Positions 1 through 6,875 of a DNA stretch of 64,000 nucleotides are shown here, piece by piece (the stretch's first letter is position 1; each line of letters starts with the position of its first letter). Under the pieces are notes generated by a model that saw nothing but the letters and a program-made list of their open reading frames with translations, was not told the origin of the DNA and searched no databases. The DNA comes from an uncultured Collinsella sp. (GTDB lineage Bacteria > Actinomycetota > Coriobacteriia > Coriobacteriales > Coriobacteriaceae). The stretch is from NCBI GenBank assembly GCA_905197665.1, contig CAJJZP010000008.1, positions 33,939 to 97,938 on the forward strand. The letters run 5' to 3'. Position numbers and translations under genes: made by a program.

Positions 1-2
1 CC

Positions 3-839
3 ACGCTCGTGGTTTCCTTTGCCCGCTCTGGCAACAGCCCCGAGAGCCTTGCCGCCGTTGCCGTCGCCAAGGAGCTCGTCCACAACGTCAAGTTCCTCAA
101 CATCACCTGCGCTCCCGAGGGCAAGCTTGCCGTCGAGTCCGCCGATGATCCCAATGCGCTGACGCTGCTCATCCCGCGCGCCAACGACAAGGGTTTCGCC
201 ATGACCGGTTCCTACACCTGCATGACCCTGCTCTCCACCCTTATTTTCGACACTGCCTCTGACGAGCAGAAGGCCGAGTGGGTCGAGACCATCGCCAAGA
301 TGGGCGAGGAGGTTATCGCTCGCGAGTCCGAGGTTGCCGATTACCTCGCTGGCGATTTCAATCGCGTGACCTACTTGGGTTCTGGCTCCTTCGGTGGCCT
401 TGCCCAGGAGAGCCAGCTCAAGATCCTCGAGCTCGCTCACGGTCTGGTCGCTACTTCCTACGACACCTCCATGGGCTATCGTCACGGACCTAAGTCCTTC
501 GTCGACGATAAGACGCTCGTCTTCGTGTTCGTCAACAACGACGCCTACACCCGTCAGTACGACATCGACATCCTCAACGAGATCGGTGGCGACAAGATCG
601 CTCAGCACACCGTTGCCGTTCAGCAGGATGGCGCTACCGTCTACGAGGGCGAGTCCTTTACCTTTAAGGGCTACGAGGCGCTTCCCGAGGGCTACCTTGC
701 CCTGCCGTTCGTGATGTTTGCCCAGGCTATCAGCCTGCTCAACTCCGTGCGCGTGGGCAACACGCCCGATACGCCGAGCCCCACCGGCACGGTCAACCGC
801 GTGGTCAAGGGCGTGACGATTCACCCCTTCACCGCTTAA
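3..839 (+). CDS. agaS: AgaS-like sugar isomerase/deaminase, 5'-truncated by the window edge
   Basis: The reading frame is open from base 3 and runs to TAA at 837-839, so the N-terminus lies outside the window. The visible ~278 residues fit the second SIS (sugar isomerase) domain of the AgaS family. FARSGNSPES is the typical SIS phosphosugar-binding loop, and SMGYRHGPKSF is the conserved C-terminal signature with its RHGPK motif. AgaS proteins are ketose/aldose isomerases or galactosamine-6-phosphate deaminases that feed tagatose-6-phosphate. The nagA-like deacetylase directly downstream supports an N-acetylgalactosamine or N-acetylglucosamine pathway. Full-length members are near 390 residues, so about 110 are missing. 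The family is clear; the exact substrate is inferred from context. Confidence 0.87.
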   Translation, partial: TLVVSFARSGNSPESLAAVAVAKELVHNVKFLNITCAPEGKLAVESADDPNALTLLIPRANDKGFAMTGSYTCMTLLSTLIFDTASDEQKAEWVETIAKMGEEVIARESEVADYLAGDFNRVTYLGSGSFGGLAQESQLKILELAHGLVATSYDTSMGYRHGPKSFVDDKTLVFVFVNNDAYTRQYDIDILNEIGGDKIAQHTVAVQQDGATVYEGESFTFKGYEALPEGYLALPFVMFAQAISLLNSVRVGNTPDTPSPTGTVNRVVKGVTIHPFTA

Positions 840-854
840 TCGCGTCCCCCTGTA

Positions 855-901
855 AGGGCGCCCGTCCGCTCATAACGGCGGGCGGGCGCTTTTTGTTTTT
901 A
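855..901 (+). terminator. Rho-independent terminator after agaS
   Basis: A GC-rich stem (GGCGCCCGTCCGC pairing with GCGGGCGGGCGC around the loop TCATAAC) is followed by TTTTTGTTTTT. It separates agaS from nagA, so nagA probably has its own promoter or depends on readthrough. Confidence 0.85.
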
Positions 902-957
902 CATGGACTGGGTATAAGCATCACCACAGTCAACTGCTTTAGAAGCAAGGAGTGCAT

Positions 958-2127
958 ATGAGCACGTACGCAATTAAGGCTGACAAGTTCTTCTTGCCGG
1001 CAGGCCCGCAACTGGGCGGCTATCTTATGGTCGAGGATGGCGTCTTTGGCGCCTGGCAGGCCGACGAGCCCTCTTGCGAGATTAAGGACTACACGGGATC
1101 GTGGATCGCACCGGGTATGGTCGATACTCACATCCATGGCTTCTACAACCACTCAACTACCGATAACGATCCCGAAGGCATCGATATCAGCTCGACCGAG
1201 CTTGCCCGTCGCGGTACCACCAGCTGGCTGCCCACGACGTTCACCGATGGTGTCGAGCAGATCAAGGACGCCTGCGCCGCCATCGCTCAGGCGGACGAGG
1301 GTCGCGGCCCCGACTTCTGCGGTGCTCGCATTCAGGGCATCTACCTGGAGGGCCCCTTCTTTACCATGAAGCACGTGGGCGCGCAGAACCCCGCTTATCT
1401 GATCGATCCCTCCGAGAAGGTCTTCGATCAGTGGCAGGAGGCTGCGGGCGGTCGCATCGTTAAGAGCGCCATGGCGGCCGAGCGCGACGGTGCCGCTGCT
1501 TATGCGGCTGCTCTGAACGCCAAGGGTGTGGTGACCAGCATCGGTCACTCCGACGCCACCTACGATGAGTGCATCGCCGCCATCAATGCCGGTGCCAGCT
1601 GCTTTACGCATACCTATAACGGCCAGCGCGGGCTGCATCACCGTGAGCCCGGTGTCGTGGGCGCTGCCATGTCCACGCCCGAGACCTACGCCGAGATCAT
1701 CTGTGACGGCAAGCACGTAAACCCTGCCGCCATCAAGGCGCTGCTGCAGGCAAAGGGCTGGCAGCACACGGTGCTCATCACCGACTGCCTGGGCTGCGGC
1801 GGCATGCCCGAGGGCAGCTACACCAGCGGCGGCATGGACGTCATCATGAAGGACAACCTGTGCTGGCTCGCCGATGGCAAGAGCATTGCCGGTTCGGTGC
1901 TCACGCTTGCCCAGGGCGTCAAGAACATCGTCGACTGGGGCATCGCCAGCGCCGATATCGCCATTCGCATGGCAACCGAGGTGCCGGCACGCTCCGCGCA
2001 CATCGAGGATAAGTGCGGCAGCATCATGCCGGGTCGCGACGCCGACTTTGTCGTGTTCGATCACGAGCTCACCCTCGTCGAGACCTATGTTGGCGGCCAG
2101 AGCGTCGGCAACGCCTTTACCGAGTAA
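958..2127 (+). CDS. nagA: N-acetylglucosamine/galactosamine-6-phosphate deacetylase
   Basis: A 389-residue amidohydrolase that removes acetate from N-acetylhexosamine-6-phosphate in the cytoplasm. The HxH metal pair is in DTHIHGF at residues 56-62. The family also shows LEGPF near 130, SIGHSDATYDE near 195 and the catalytic Asp in LITDCLGCGGM near 275. The ATG at 958 is chosen because AAGGAG lies 5 bases upstream; an in-frame GTG at 952 overlaps that ribosome-binding site. With AgaS next door the substrate may be GalNAc-6-P (AgaA role) rather than GlcNAc-6-P; sequence alone does not separate these. A decayed copy of this gene's 3' end sits at 4857-4985. Confidence 0.9.
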   Translation: MSTYAIKADKFFLPAGPQLGGYLMVEDGVFGAWQADEPSCEIKDYTGSWIAPGMVDTHIHGFYNHSTTDNDPEGIDISSTELARRGTTSWLPTTFTDGVEQIKDACAAIAQADEGRGPDFCGARIQGIYLEGPFFTMKHVGAQNPAYLIDPSEKVFDQWQEAAGGRIVKSAMAAERDGAAAYAAALNAKGVVTSIGHSDATYDECIAAINAGASCFTHTYNGQRGLHHREPGVVGAAMSTPETYAEIICDGKHVNPAAIKALLQAKGWQHTVLITDCLGCGGMPEGSYTSGGMDVIMKDNLCWLADGKSIAGSVLTLAQGVKNIVDWGIASADIAIRMATEVPARSAHIEDKCGSIMPGRDADFVVFDHELTLVETYVGGQSVGNAFTE

Positions 2128-2138
2128 CGATAGAAAAA

Positions 2139-2172
2139 GACGGCGGGCCCGAATCTGCTCGGACCCGCCGTA
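2139..2172. terminator. Bidirectional terminator between convergent genes
   Basis: CGGCGGGCCCGA pairs with TCGGACCCGCCG across a short loop and is flanked by an A-run on the left. It lies between nagA (+) and the flavodoxin-like gene (-), and can serve both. Confidence 0.75.
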
Positions 2173-2202
2173 TGGGTTAAACGCTCAAAAGCACCTTTAC
2201 AG

Positions 2203-2787
2203 TTACAGCTTGTTAGCGATCTTCTTTGCCGTGCGCTTAACGCCGGCCACCAGGCCTCCTGCAGGATGCTCCTTTTCGTAGGCTAGACGCTTCTCGCGCT
2301 TGGCATACTCTTCGACGATGATGTCGCCATACTCGTCTTCGATCTTGTCGAAGAAGTCGACGGCGCCCTTAATTTCCTCAGCGTTCGGGTGCCCCTTTTG
2401 GACACCGCCGGTGAGTTTGAACGGCCCCCACGTATCAAAGCCGGGGCAGCCGTAGACGCCCATAAAGATGGCCTGCCTCATGCGGCAGATGCCATCGATA
2501 TCCTTGCCGTACCACTTGTTTTTGCCACCGTAGGTCATAAGGCCAAACACCTTGTCCTGCGGCTGCAGCACGTTCGTGAGCACGCGTGCCATGTCCTTGT
2601 CGATCTCGGAGTAATAGATGCCCGTGGCGACACCGATCAGATGATATTCGTGCAGGTTGGGATACTCGTTTTTGCCGAGCGCCTTGACGTCGAGGGTATC
2701 GATTTCGGGGTGCGCCTCGACGATGGCGTCCACGAGCTTTTTCGTATTGCCGTGGTGGCGTGAGGCATAAAGGATGATGGTTCGCAT
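2203..2787 (-). CDS. Flavodoxin-family protein
   Basis: A 194-residue protein starting MRTIILYASRHHGNTKKL, with the flavodoxin-type FMN phosphate-binding loop (SRHHGNT, residues 9-15). The second half has FGLMTYGGKNKWYGKDID and a Cys in YGCPGFDTWGPF. An in-frame extension far upstream exists, but the ATG at 2787 has an AAGG ribosome-binding site and starts right at the first beta strand, so it is preferred. The Lys-rich tail is unusual for a classical flavodoxin. Role unknown; it may be an electron carrier or NAD(P)H oxidoreductase-like protein. It is a single-gene unit convergent with nagA. Confidence 0.8.
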   Translation of the reverse strand: MRTIILYASRHHGNTKKLVDAIVEAHPEIDTLDVKALGKNEYPNLHEYHLIGVATGIYYSEIDKDMARVLTNVLQPQDKVFGLMTYGGKNKWYGKDIDGICRMRQAIFMGVYGCPGFDTWGPFKLTGGVQKGHPNAEEIKGAVDFFDKIEDEYGDIIVEEYAKREKRLAYEKEHPAGGLVAGVKRTAKKIANKL

Positions 2788-2943
2788 AAGAAGGCCTTTC
2801 AGCTGTAATTGCATCAATGTCTGTATGGTACCCCGTTGCATGGCTGGGATACCGGACGCATCGATGAACGTGCGGGTTTGTCCTTTGGTCAGGGCCGAGA
2901 CGGGTTCTTGCGAGCAAAAAGCAGTTGTTCGAAAGGATGGACA

Positions 2944-3825
2944 ATGGAATACGCTCTCTCCAACGATTCGATTTCTATCAAGGTCTCCACGGCCGGCGGC
3001 TCGTTTACCTCGATTGAGGCTGGAGGTCGCGAGTACCTGTGGCAGGGTGATCCCGCCGTGTGGTCCGGCCAGGCACCGATTTGCTTCCCGATTTGCGGAG
3101 GCCTGCGTGATGGTAGCGCCATGACGTTTGCCGGGCATCATGTGAAGCTCGCTCGCCACGGGTTTGCGCGCAAACAGGAGTGGAAGCTGCTGAGCCAGAG
3201 CGAGAACGAGCTGGCGATGTGCCTGGCTTCGGAGGATAACGCCGCGCTGCTGAGCGATTATCCGTACCCGTTTAAGCTTGTCGCTCGTTATGCGCTTGAG
3301 AGGGATAGCGTGCGCGTCTCCTATGAGGTGACCAACGAGGGCACCGAGGACATGCCGTTCTTTATCGGTGGACACCCCGGCTTTAGGTGCCCGCTCGATG
3401 AGGGCGAGGTCTATACGGACTACGAGCTGCGCTTTGAGAAGGACGAGGCTGCGGAGCTCTGCACCGCCGTTCCTTCGACTGGCTTGATTGATGTGGCAAA
3501 CCGCTCCAAGAACCCCATGGTGGGGAAGACGTTGCCCCTGTCGCACGAGCTCTTCGATTTTGCGGAGACCATCTTTGACGTACTCGAGAGTCGTCAGGTC
3601 ACGCTTTCCAAAAAGGGCGAGGACAAGGGCGTTCGCCTGAGCTTCGAGGGCTTTCCGTACCTCATCGTGTGGAGTAAGCCCGAGGGCGATTTTGTGGCAG
3701 TTGAGCCCTGGGGCGGCCTTTCGACCTGCTCCGATGAGGATGACGTGCTTGAGCATAAGCGCGGCTGCCTTGTCGCCAAGCCCAAGGAGACCGTCGTTCG
3801 CTCGTTCACGATTGAAATTCTGTAA
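2944..3825 (+). CDS. lacX: LacX-like aldose 1-epimerase family protein (copy 1)
   Basis: A 293-residue galactose-mutarotase-fold protein with ARHGFARKQEWKL (residues ~73-85) and a conserved GGHPGF motif near residue 142. This subfamily is called LacX when it accompanies tagatose-pathway genes. It probably interconverts anomers of a (phospho)sugar; its true substrate is not settled. The ATG is preceded by AAAGGA. It lies 59 bp upstream of lacC copy 1 and the pair forms a probable operon. A close paralog of the same length lies at 32612-33493, also just before a lacC copy. Confidence 0.87.
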   Translation: MEYALSNDSISIKVSTAGGSFTSIEAGGREYLWQGDPAVWSGQAPICFPICGGLRDGSAMTFAGHHVKLARHGFARKQEWKLLSQSENELAMCLASEDNAALLSDYPYPFKLVARYALERDSVRVSYEVTNEGTEDMPFFIGGHPGFRCPLDEGEVYTDYELRFEKDEAAELCTAVPSTGLIDVANRSKNPMVGKTLPLSHELFDFAETIFDVLESRQVTLSKKGEDKGVRLSFEGFPYLIVWSKPEGDFVAVEPWGGLSTCSDEDDVLEHKRGCLVAKPKETVVRSFTIEIL

Positions 3826-3884
3826 TTCCGTTTTGTCGACTCGTATCGCGAGGCACTAGGAGCCTGCGAGATAAGGAGCTAAAA

Positions 3885-4820
3885 ATGATCCTCACCGTTA
3901 CGATGAACCCGTCTGTCGATACGCGCTATCAGCTCGATGAGCTCGTTATCGACGACGTCAACCGTGTGACGCCCGAAAAGACCGCCGGCGGCAAGGGTCT
4001 CAACGTGGCCCGTGTACTGGGTCAGCTGGGCGACGACGTTGTGGCAACCGGTCTACTCGGCGGTCACATGGGCGCCTACATGGCCGAGCTCATGGATGCC
4101 AACGGCATTAAGAATGATTTTGTACCCATCAAGGGCGAGACTCGTATTTGCCTTAACATCCTCCACGCCGGCAACCAGACCGAGCTACTCGAGAGCGGCC
4201 CGACGATTGCCCCCGAGGAGCTCGATGCCTTTACCGCCAAGTTCGCCGAGCTTGCGAGCAAGGCCGCTGTCGTTACCATCTCGGGTTCGCTGCCCCGTGG
4301 TGTCGAGGCGGGCTACTACGCCAAGATCACGGGTATTGCCGAGAACGCCGGCGCCAAGGTGCTGCTCGATACCTCGGGTGCTTCGCTCGAGGCCGCCCTT
4401 AAGTCCGAAATTAAGCCCGAGCTGGTCAAGCCTAACCTGACCGAGATTAACGGCCTTCTGGGCACGAGCTTTACCACCGACGATGTGGACGAGCTCCGCG
4501 CCGCGCTCGCCTCTGATGCCCGCTTCTCCGATATCCCCTGGGTCGTCGTGTCCATGGGCGCTGCCGGCTCCGTGGGCTTCCATAATGGCCGTGCATTCCG
4601 CGCCAAGACCCCCGATATCCCCGCCGTTAACGCTACGGGCTCTGGCGATTCGACCATTGCCGGCTTCGCACATGCGATTGCTGCTGGCGCGGACGACGAG
4701 ACGGTGCTGCGTACCGCCAACACCTGCGGCAAGCTCAATGCCATGGATCCCATGACCGGCCATCTGGTCATGGACCGTTGGGACGAGGTCTACAACGGCG
4801 TTGTCGTGACCGAGCTGTAA
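3885..4820 (+). CDS. lacC: Tagatose-6-phosphate kinase / PfkB-family kinase (copy 1)
   Basis: A 311-residue PfkB (ribokinase-type) kinase that phosphorylates tagatose-6-P to tagatose-1,6-bisphosphate. It starts MILTVTMNPSVDTRY like LacC and FruK, has the substrate-side GGKGLNVARVL motif (residues ~36-46), and ends with the anion-hole/catalytic signature NATGSGDSTIAGF (~residues 246-258), where GSGD carries the catalytic Asp. AAGGAG precedes the ATG. It pairs with lacX and is nearly identical to the kinase at 33550-34485. 1-Phosphofructokinase activity cannot be excluded from sequence, but the gene context favours LacC. Confidence 0.88.
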   Translation: MILTVTMNPSVDTRYQLDELVIDDVNRVTPEKTAGGKGLNVARVLGQLGDDVVATGLLGGHMGAYMAELMDANGIKNDFVPIKGETRICLNILHAGNQTELLESGPTIAPEELDAFTAKFAELASKAAVVTISGSLPRGVEAGYYAKITGIAENAGAKVLLDTSGASLEAALKSEIKPELVKPNLTEINGLLGTSFTTDDVDELRAALASDARFSDIPWVVVSMGAAGSVGFHNGRAFRAKTPDIPAVNATGSGDSTIAGFAHAIAAGADDETVLRTANTCGKLNAMDPMTGHLVMDRWDEVYNGVVVTEL

Positions 4821-4856
4821 AAGCCTGGGCGTCGGCCCCGGCATTGCTTGCTAGCT

Positions 4857-4985
4857 CATGTCGACGACAAGTGCGGTAGCATTATGCTGGGGCGCGACGC
4901 CGAGTTTGTCGTGTTCAATCCCGACCTTACCCTGGTCGAGGCGTATGTGGGTGGCAACAGCATCGGTAACGCGTTTGCCGAGTAG
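4857..4985 (+). pseudogene. 3'-terminal fragment of a second nagA
   Basis: Read from 4854, the frame gives AHVDDKCGSIMLGRDAEF and continues to a TAG at 4983. It matches the last ~43 residues of the intact NagA (AHIEDKCGSIMPGRDADF...) nearly residue for residue and ends in the same place. Nothing upstream of 4854 resembles NagA and there is no start. It begins 36 bp after the lacC stop, so it marks a former lacC-nagA junction lost by deletion or recombination. Confidence 0.9.
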
Positions 4986-5017
4986 CCGCCAAAGAAGCGA
5001 TCCGAGAGGGGATTTAG

Positions 5018-5491
5018 ATGATTTACGGTGCATTGGGCGATATCGAGGAGTACCGCGGAATGCTCAAGGGCCTCGACGTGCTGATCGACTGGCTCGAGGA
5101 GAACGACCCGGCACAGCTCGAGGTCGGCAGCCATCCGATTTTGGGTGAGAAGGTCTTTGCGAACGTCATGTCTCCCACGACGCGTCCCGAGGCCGAGGCT
5201 CACTATGAGACGCATCAGCGCTATCACGACCTGCAGATCGACGTCGAGGGTCGCGAGGCCTTTAAGGTCGCCACGGGCAGCCTGACGCTGGTTCAGGAGT
5301 TTGACGAGAAGGACGACTACGATCTGGTCGATTCCGACGCTTCGATCGCCGGCGATCTTGCCGACGATAAGTTTGCACTGTTCGTTGCCGGCGAGCCTCA
5401 CATGCCCACGCTCGAGTTCCCGGGCGATGGCGCACAGCCGGTCAAGAAGATTTGCTTTAAGCTGCTTGCAGATGCTTACTGGGAGGAGTAG
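5018..5491 (+). CDS. YhcH/YjgK/YiaL (DUF386) family protein
   Basis: A 157-residue cupin-like protein of the family that includes YhcH, YiaL and EbgC. These are commonly found in sialic-acid, amino-sugar and beta-galactoside operons and are proposed anomerases or sugar-processing accessory proteins. Seen here: MIYGALGDIEEY at the start, HYETHQRYHDLQIDVEG (residues ~64-80) carrying the conserved His and Asp/Glu metal ligands, and a C-terminal KKICFKLLAD. It begins 33 bp after the nagA fragment, consistent with an old amino-sugar operon. GAGAGGGG upstream serves as ribosome-binding site. Confidence 0.85.
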   Translation: MIYGALGDIEEYRGMLKGLDVLIDWLEENDPAQLEVGSHPILGEKVFANVMSPTTRPEAEAHYETHQRYHDLQIDVEGREAFKVATGSLTLVQEFDEKDDYDLVDSDASIAGDLADDKFALFVAGEPHMPTLEFPGDGAQPVKKICFKLLADAYWEE

Positions 5492-5523
5492 CGAACTGCT
5501 CGGCTGAGCTGCTCGTCTGATGG

Positions 5524-5602
5524 CGTGATCCCCTTAGGGAAAACACGCCAGGACCCCGCCAAGCGTGTTTTCCCTAGGGGAATCACGTTTGGCGGGGTTT
5601 CT
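5524..5602. repeat. Large palindrome with an overlapping alternative hairpin
   Basis: Arms 5524-5548 and 5563-5587 are complementary at 23 of 25 positions. The loop plus right arm (CCCCGCCAAGCGTG) can instead pair with CACGTTTGGCGGGG at 5584-5597, followed by TTTCTGTTTTT. The two folds exclude each other. At minimum it is the terminator of the DUF386 gene; the switch-like layout is discussed in the findings. Confidence 0.75.
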
Positions 5603-5706
5603 GTTTTTGAGTAGGGGAAGCTGTCGACGTGGCGATGCTTGGATTGGCACACACGCACTCAAAATCGAAAACAAAAAAGCCGCCCGAAGGCGGCTATCTT
5701 GTGCAA

Positions 5707-5782
5707 TGGAGCCAGCGACCGGGCTCGAACCGGTGACCCCCGCTTTACGAGAGCGGTGCTCTACCAACTGAGCTACGCTGGC
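5707..5782 (-). tRNA. tRNA-Thr (anticodon CGU)
   Basis: On the minus strand the 76-nt gene folds as a full cloverleaf. The acceptor stem is GCCAGCG/CGCTGGC, the D-arm carries AGCTCAGTTGGTAGAGC, the anticodon stem CCGCT/AGCGG encloses the loop CTCGTAA, and the T-arm is CCGGTTCGAGCCCGG. The loop gives anticodon CGT, reading ACG (Thr). The 3' CCA is encoded. It stands alone between a + strand palindrome and the PTS IIB gene. Confidence 0.95.
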
Positions 5783-5939
5783 GGCCATGTGGTGACGCAA
5801 CTGAGGCGTCAACGGCTGTTTATGATACGGGACATCGCAAATCCGCGCAAGTGTTCTGACGGCTTTTCTCACTTTAAATGCACTAATATTGGAGACGCGA
5901 TGTCTTGCTCTTACGGGTCTCAAACAGAATGGGGCAGCG

Positions 5940-6422
5940 ATGGCTCAACCCAAGATTCTACTCACACGCATCGATGATCGGTTTATTTACGGGCAAGACG
6001 TTGAGCTGTGGAACGAAGCCGTGGGTTCCAATCTTGTCTTAATCGTCAACGATGAGATCGCGGCGGATTCGCGCCAATGGGCACCCATGAGGGTGGCGGC
6101 GCCAGAAGGCGTTTGGACGCGGTTTTTCTCGGTGCAAAGGACCATCGACATCATTTATACCGCAACGCCGCGCCAATGGATTCTCATCATGGTGGCGTCG
6201 CCCACGGATGCACTCGCGCTGGTTAAGGGCGGTGTGCCAATAACCAAGATCAGCATCGGCCATATGCAGGCAGGGGAGGGCAAGCGTCCTGTGACGCCCG
6301 CGGTTGCCATTGACGATGCAGACGTCGCCGCCCTCAAAGAACTCCAAGCGCTCGGCATAGAGCTGGAAATCCGTTATCTCCCCAGCTCCGACCCAGATCC
6401 TATCGACAACCTGCTCGCGTGA
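5940..6422 (+). CDS. Mannose-family PTS IIB-like protein lacking the phosphorylation His
   Basis: A 160-residue protein of the mannose/fructose/sorbose/GalNAc PTS IIB family. The start (LLTRIDDRFIYGQ, residues 7-19) aligns with the family consensus RIDDRLIHGQ, but the phosphoryl-accepting His is Tyr17 (codon TAC, one transition from CAC). The rest of the fold is well conserved (LIMVASPTDALALVKGGVP near residues 80-98, KISIGHMQ near 101-108). No IIA, IIC or IID genes are adjacent. It is either a decayed orphan or a sensory/regulatory IIB. The start at 5940 is set by homology; an in-frame ATG at 5889 would add 17 residues. Confidence 0.82.
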   Translation: MAQPKILLTRIDDRFIYGQDVELWNEAVGSNLVLIVNDEIAADSRQWAPMRVAAPEGVWTRFFSVQRTIDIIYTATPRQWILIMVASPTDALALVKGGVPITKISIGHMQAGEGKRPVTPAVAIDDADVAALKELQALGIELEIRYLPSSDPDPIDNLLA

Positions 6423-6428
6423 TTCCCT

Positions 6429-6449
6429 GGGGACGGAGGAAAACGGATC
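6429..6449. repeat. GGGGAC-type intergenic repeat, copy 1
   Basis: GGGGACGGAGGAAAACGGAT plus a following C occurs here just after the IIB stop and again at 63956-63976 just after galT. In both copies TGATcCC-like and GGATC ends can pair. It belongs to the window's family of GGGAC/GTCCC repeats resembling REP elements. Confidence 0.75.
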
Positions 6450-6498
6450 GTATTTTCCCGTGGAGGAGCGGCGAGATGCCCTCGGCCAGGAATTGGGG

Positions 6499-6630
6499 CC
6501 ATCTACTACTTTTGGTCGCTTACCTCGAACAACGAAGAAAATCTCAATATTAAAACCGCAGGTAGCGAACGTGCGATTTTTGAAAATAGGGGCGTATGGT
6601 CAGGGGTGCGGGAGTAAAAGTAGTAGATGG
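6499..6630. repeat. MITE-like element with 15-bp terminal inverted repeats
   Basis: CCATCTACTACTTTT at 6499-6513 is perfectly inverted at 6616-6630. The ~100-bp interior also has an imperfect inner pair (TCGCTTACCT / AGGTAGCGA). No credible ORF or transposase is present. This plus the flanking short repeats fills the gene-free stretch 6423-6769. Confidence 0.65.
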
Positions 6631-6689
6631 GCGCAATCTGTAGCGCGCCGATTTCAGGCATGTTGGCGCATGTGTCGGAGCTATGAAAA

Positions 6690-6727
6690 GAGTGTCCCTT
6701 TCGACTAGTCTTTTAGAACGTCAATGA
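6690..6727. repeat. GACTAGTC repeat, left of the first ATPase gene
   Basis: GAGTGTCCC...CGACTAGTC...TTTAG..CGTC. A direct copy lies at 8225-8261 on the other side of the ATPase gene, and a longer palindromic version is at 34577-34632. Confidence 0.7.
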
Positions 6728-6769
6728 CTGCACCACAGCTTAAGCCGTTCGCAAAAACGGCTCCTAAAT

Positions 6770-6850
6770 CTGTTTCGTTAATTGAATTGCGTAAATATGG
6801 TTAATCAGATAACCGAAATTTGGTTAAATATAAACTGTAAATTTGGTTAA
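6770..6850 (+). repeat. Four 23-bp phased direct repeats upstream of the first ATPase gene
   Basis: The core TGGTTAA occurs at 6798, 6821 and 6844, with a degenerate TCGTTAA at 6775, all exactly 23 bp apart. The three best units start AAATATGG or AAATTTGG. The array ends 25 bp before the ATG at 6876, so it must overlap the promoter. Confidence 0.85.
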
Positions 6851-6875
6851 ACGCGTTGGTAGCATGGTGATAAAT

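Noticed and set aside
2203..3756. 517-codon minus-strand frame extending the flavodoxin gene
   Set aside because: The extension is antisense to lacX and unrelated to flavodoxins; the ATG at 2787 has a proper ribosome-binding site.
6460..6708. 82-codon plus-strand ORF
   Set aside because: It runs across the MITE-like inverted repeat, lacks a ribosome-binding site and codon bias.
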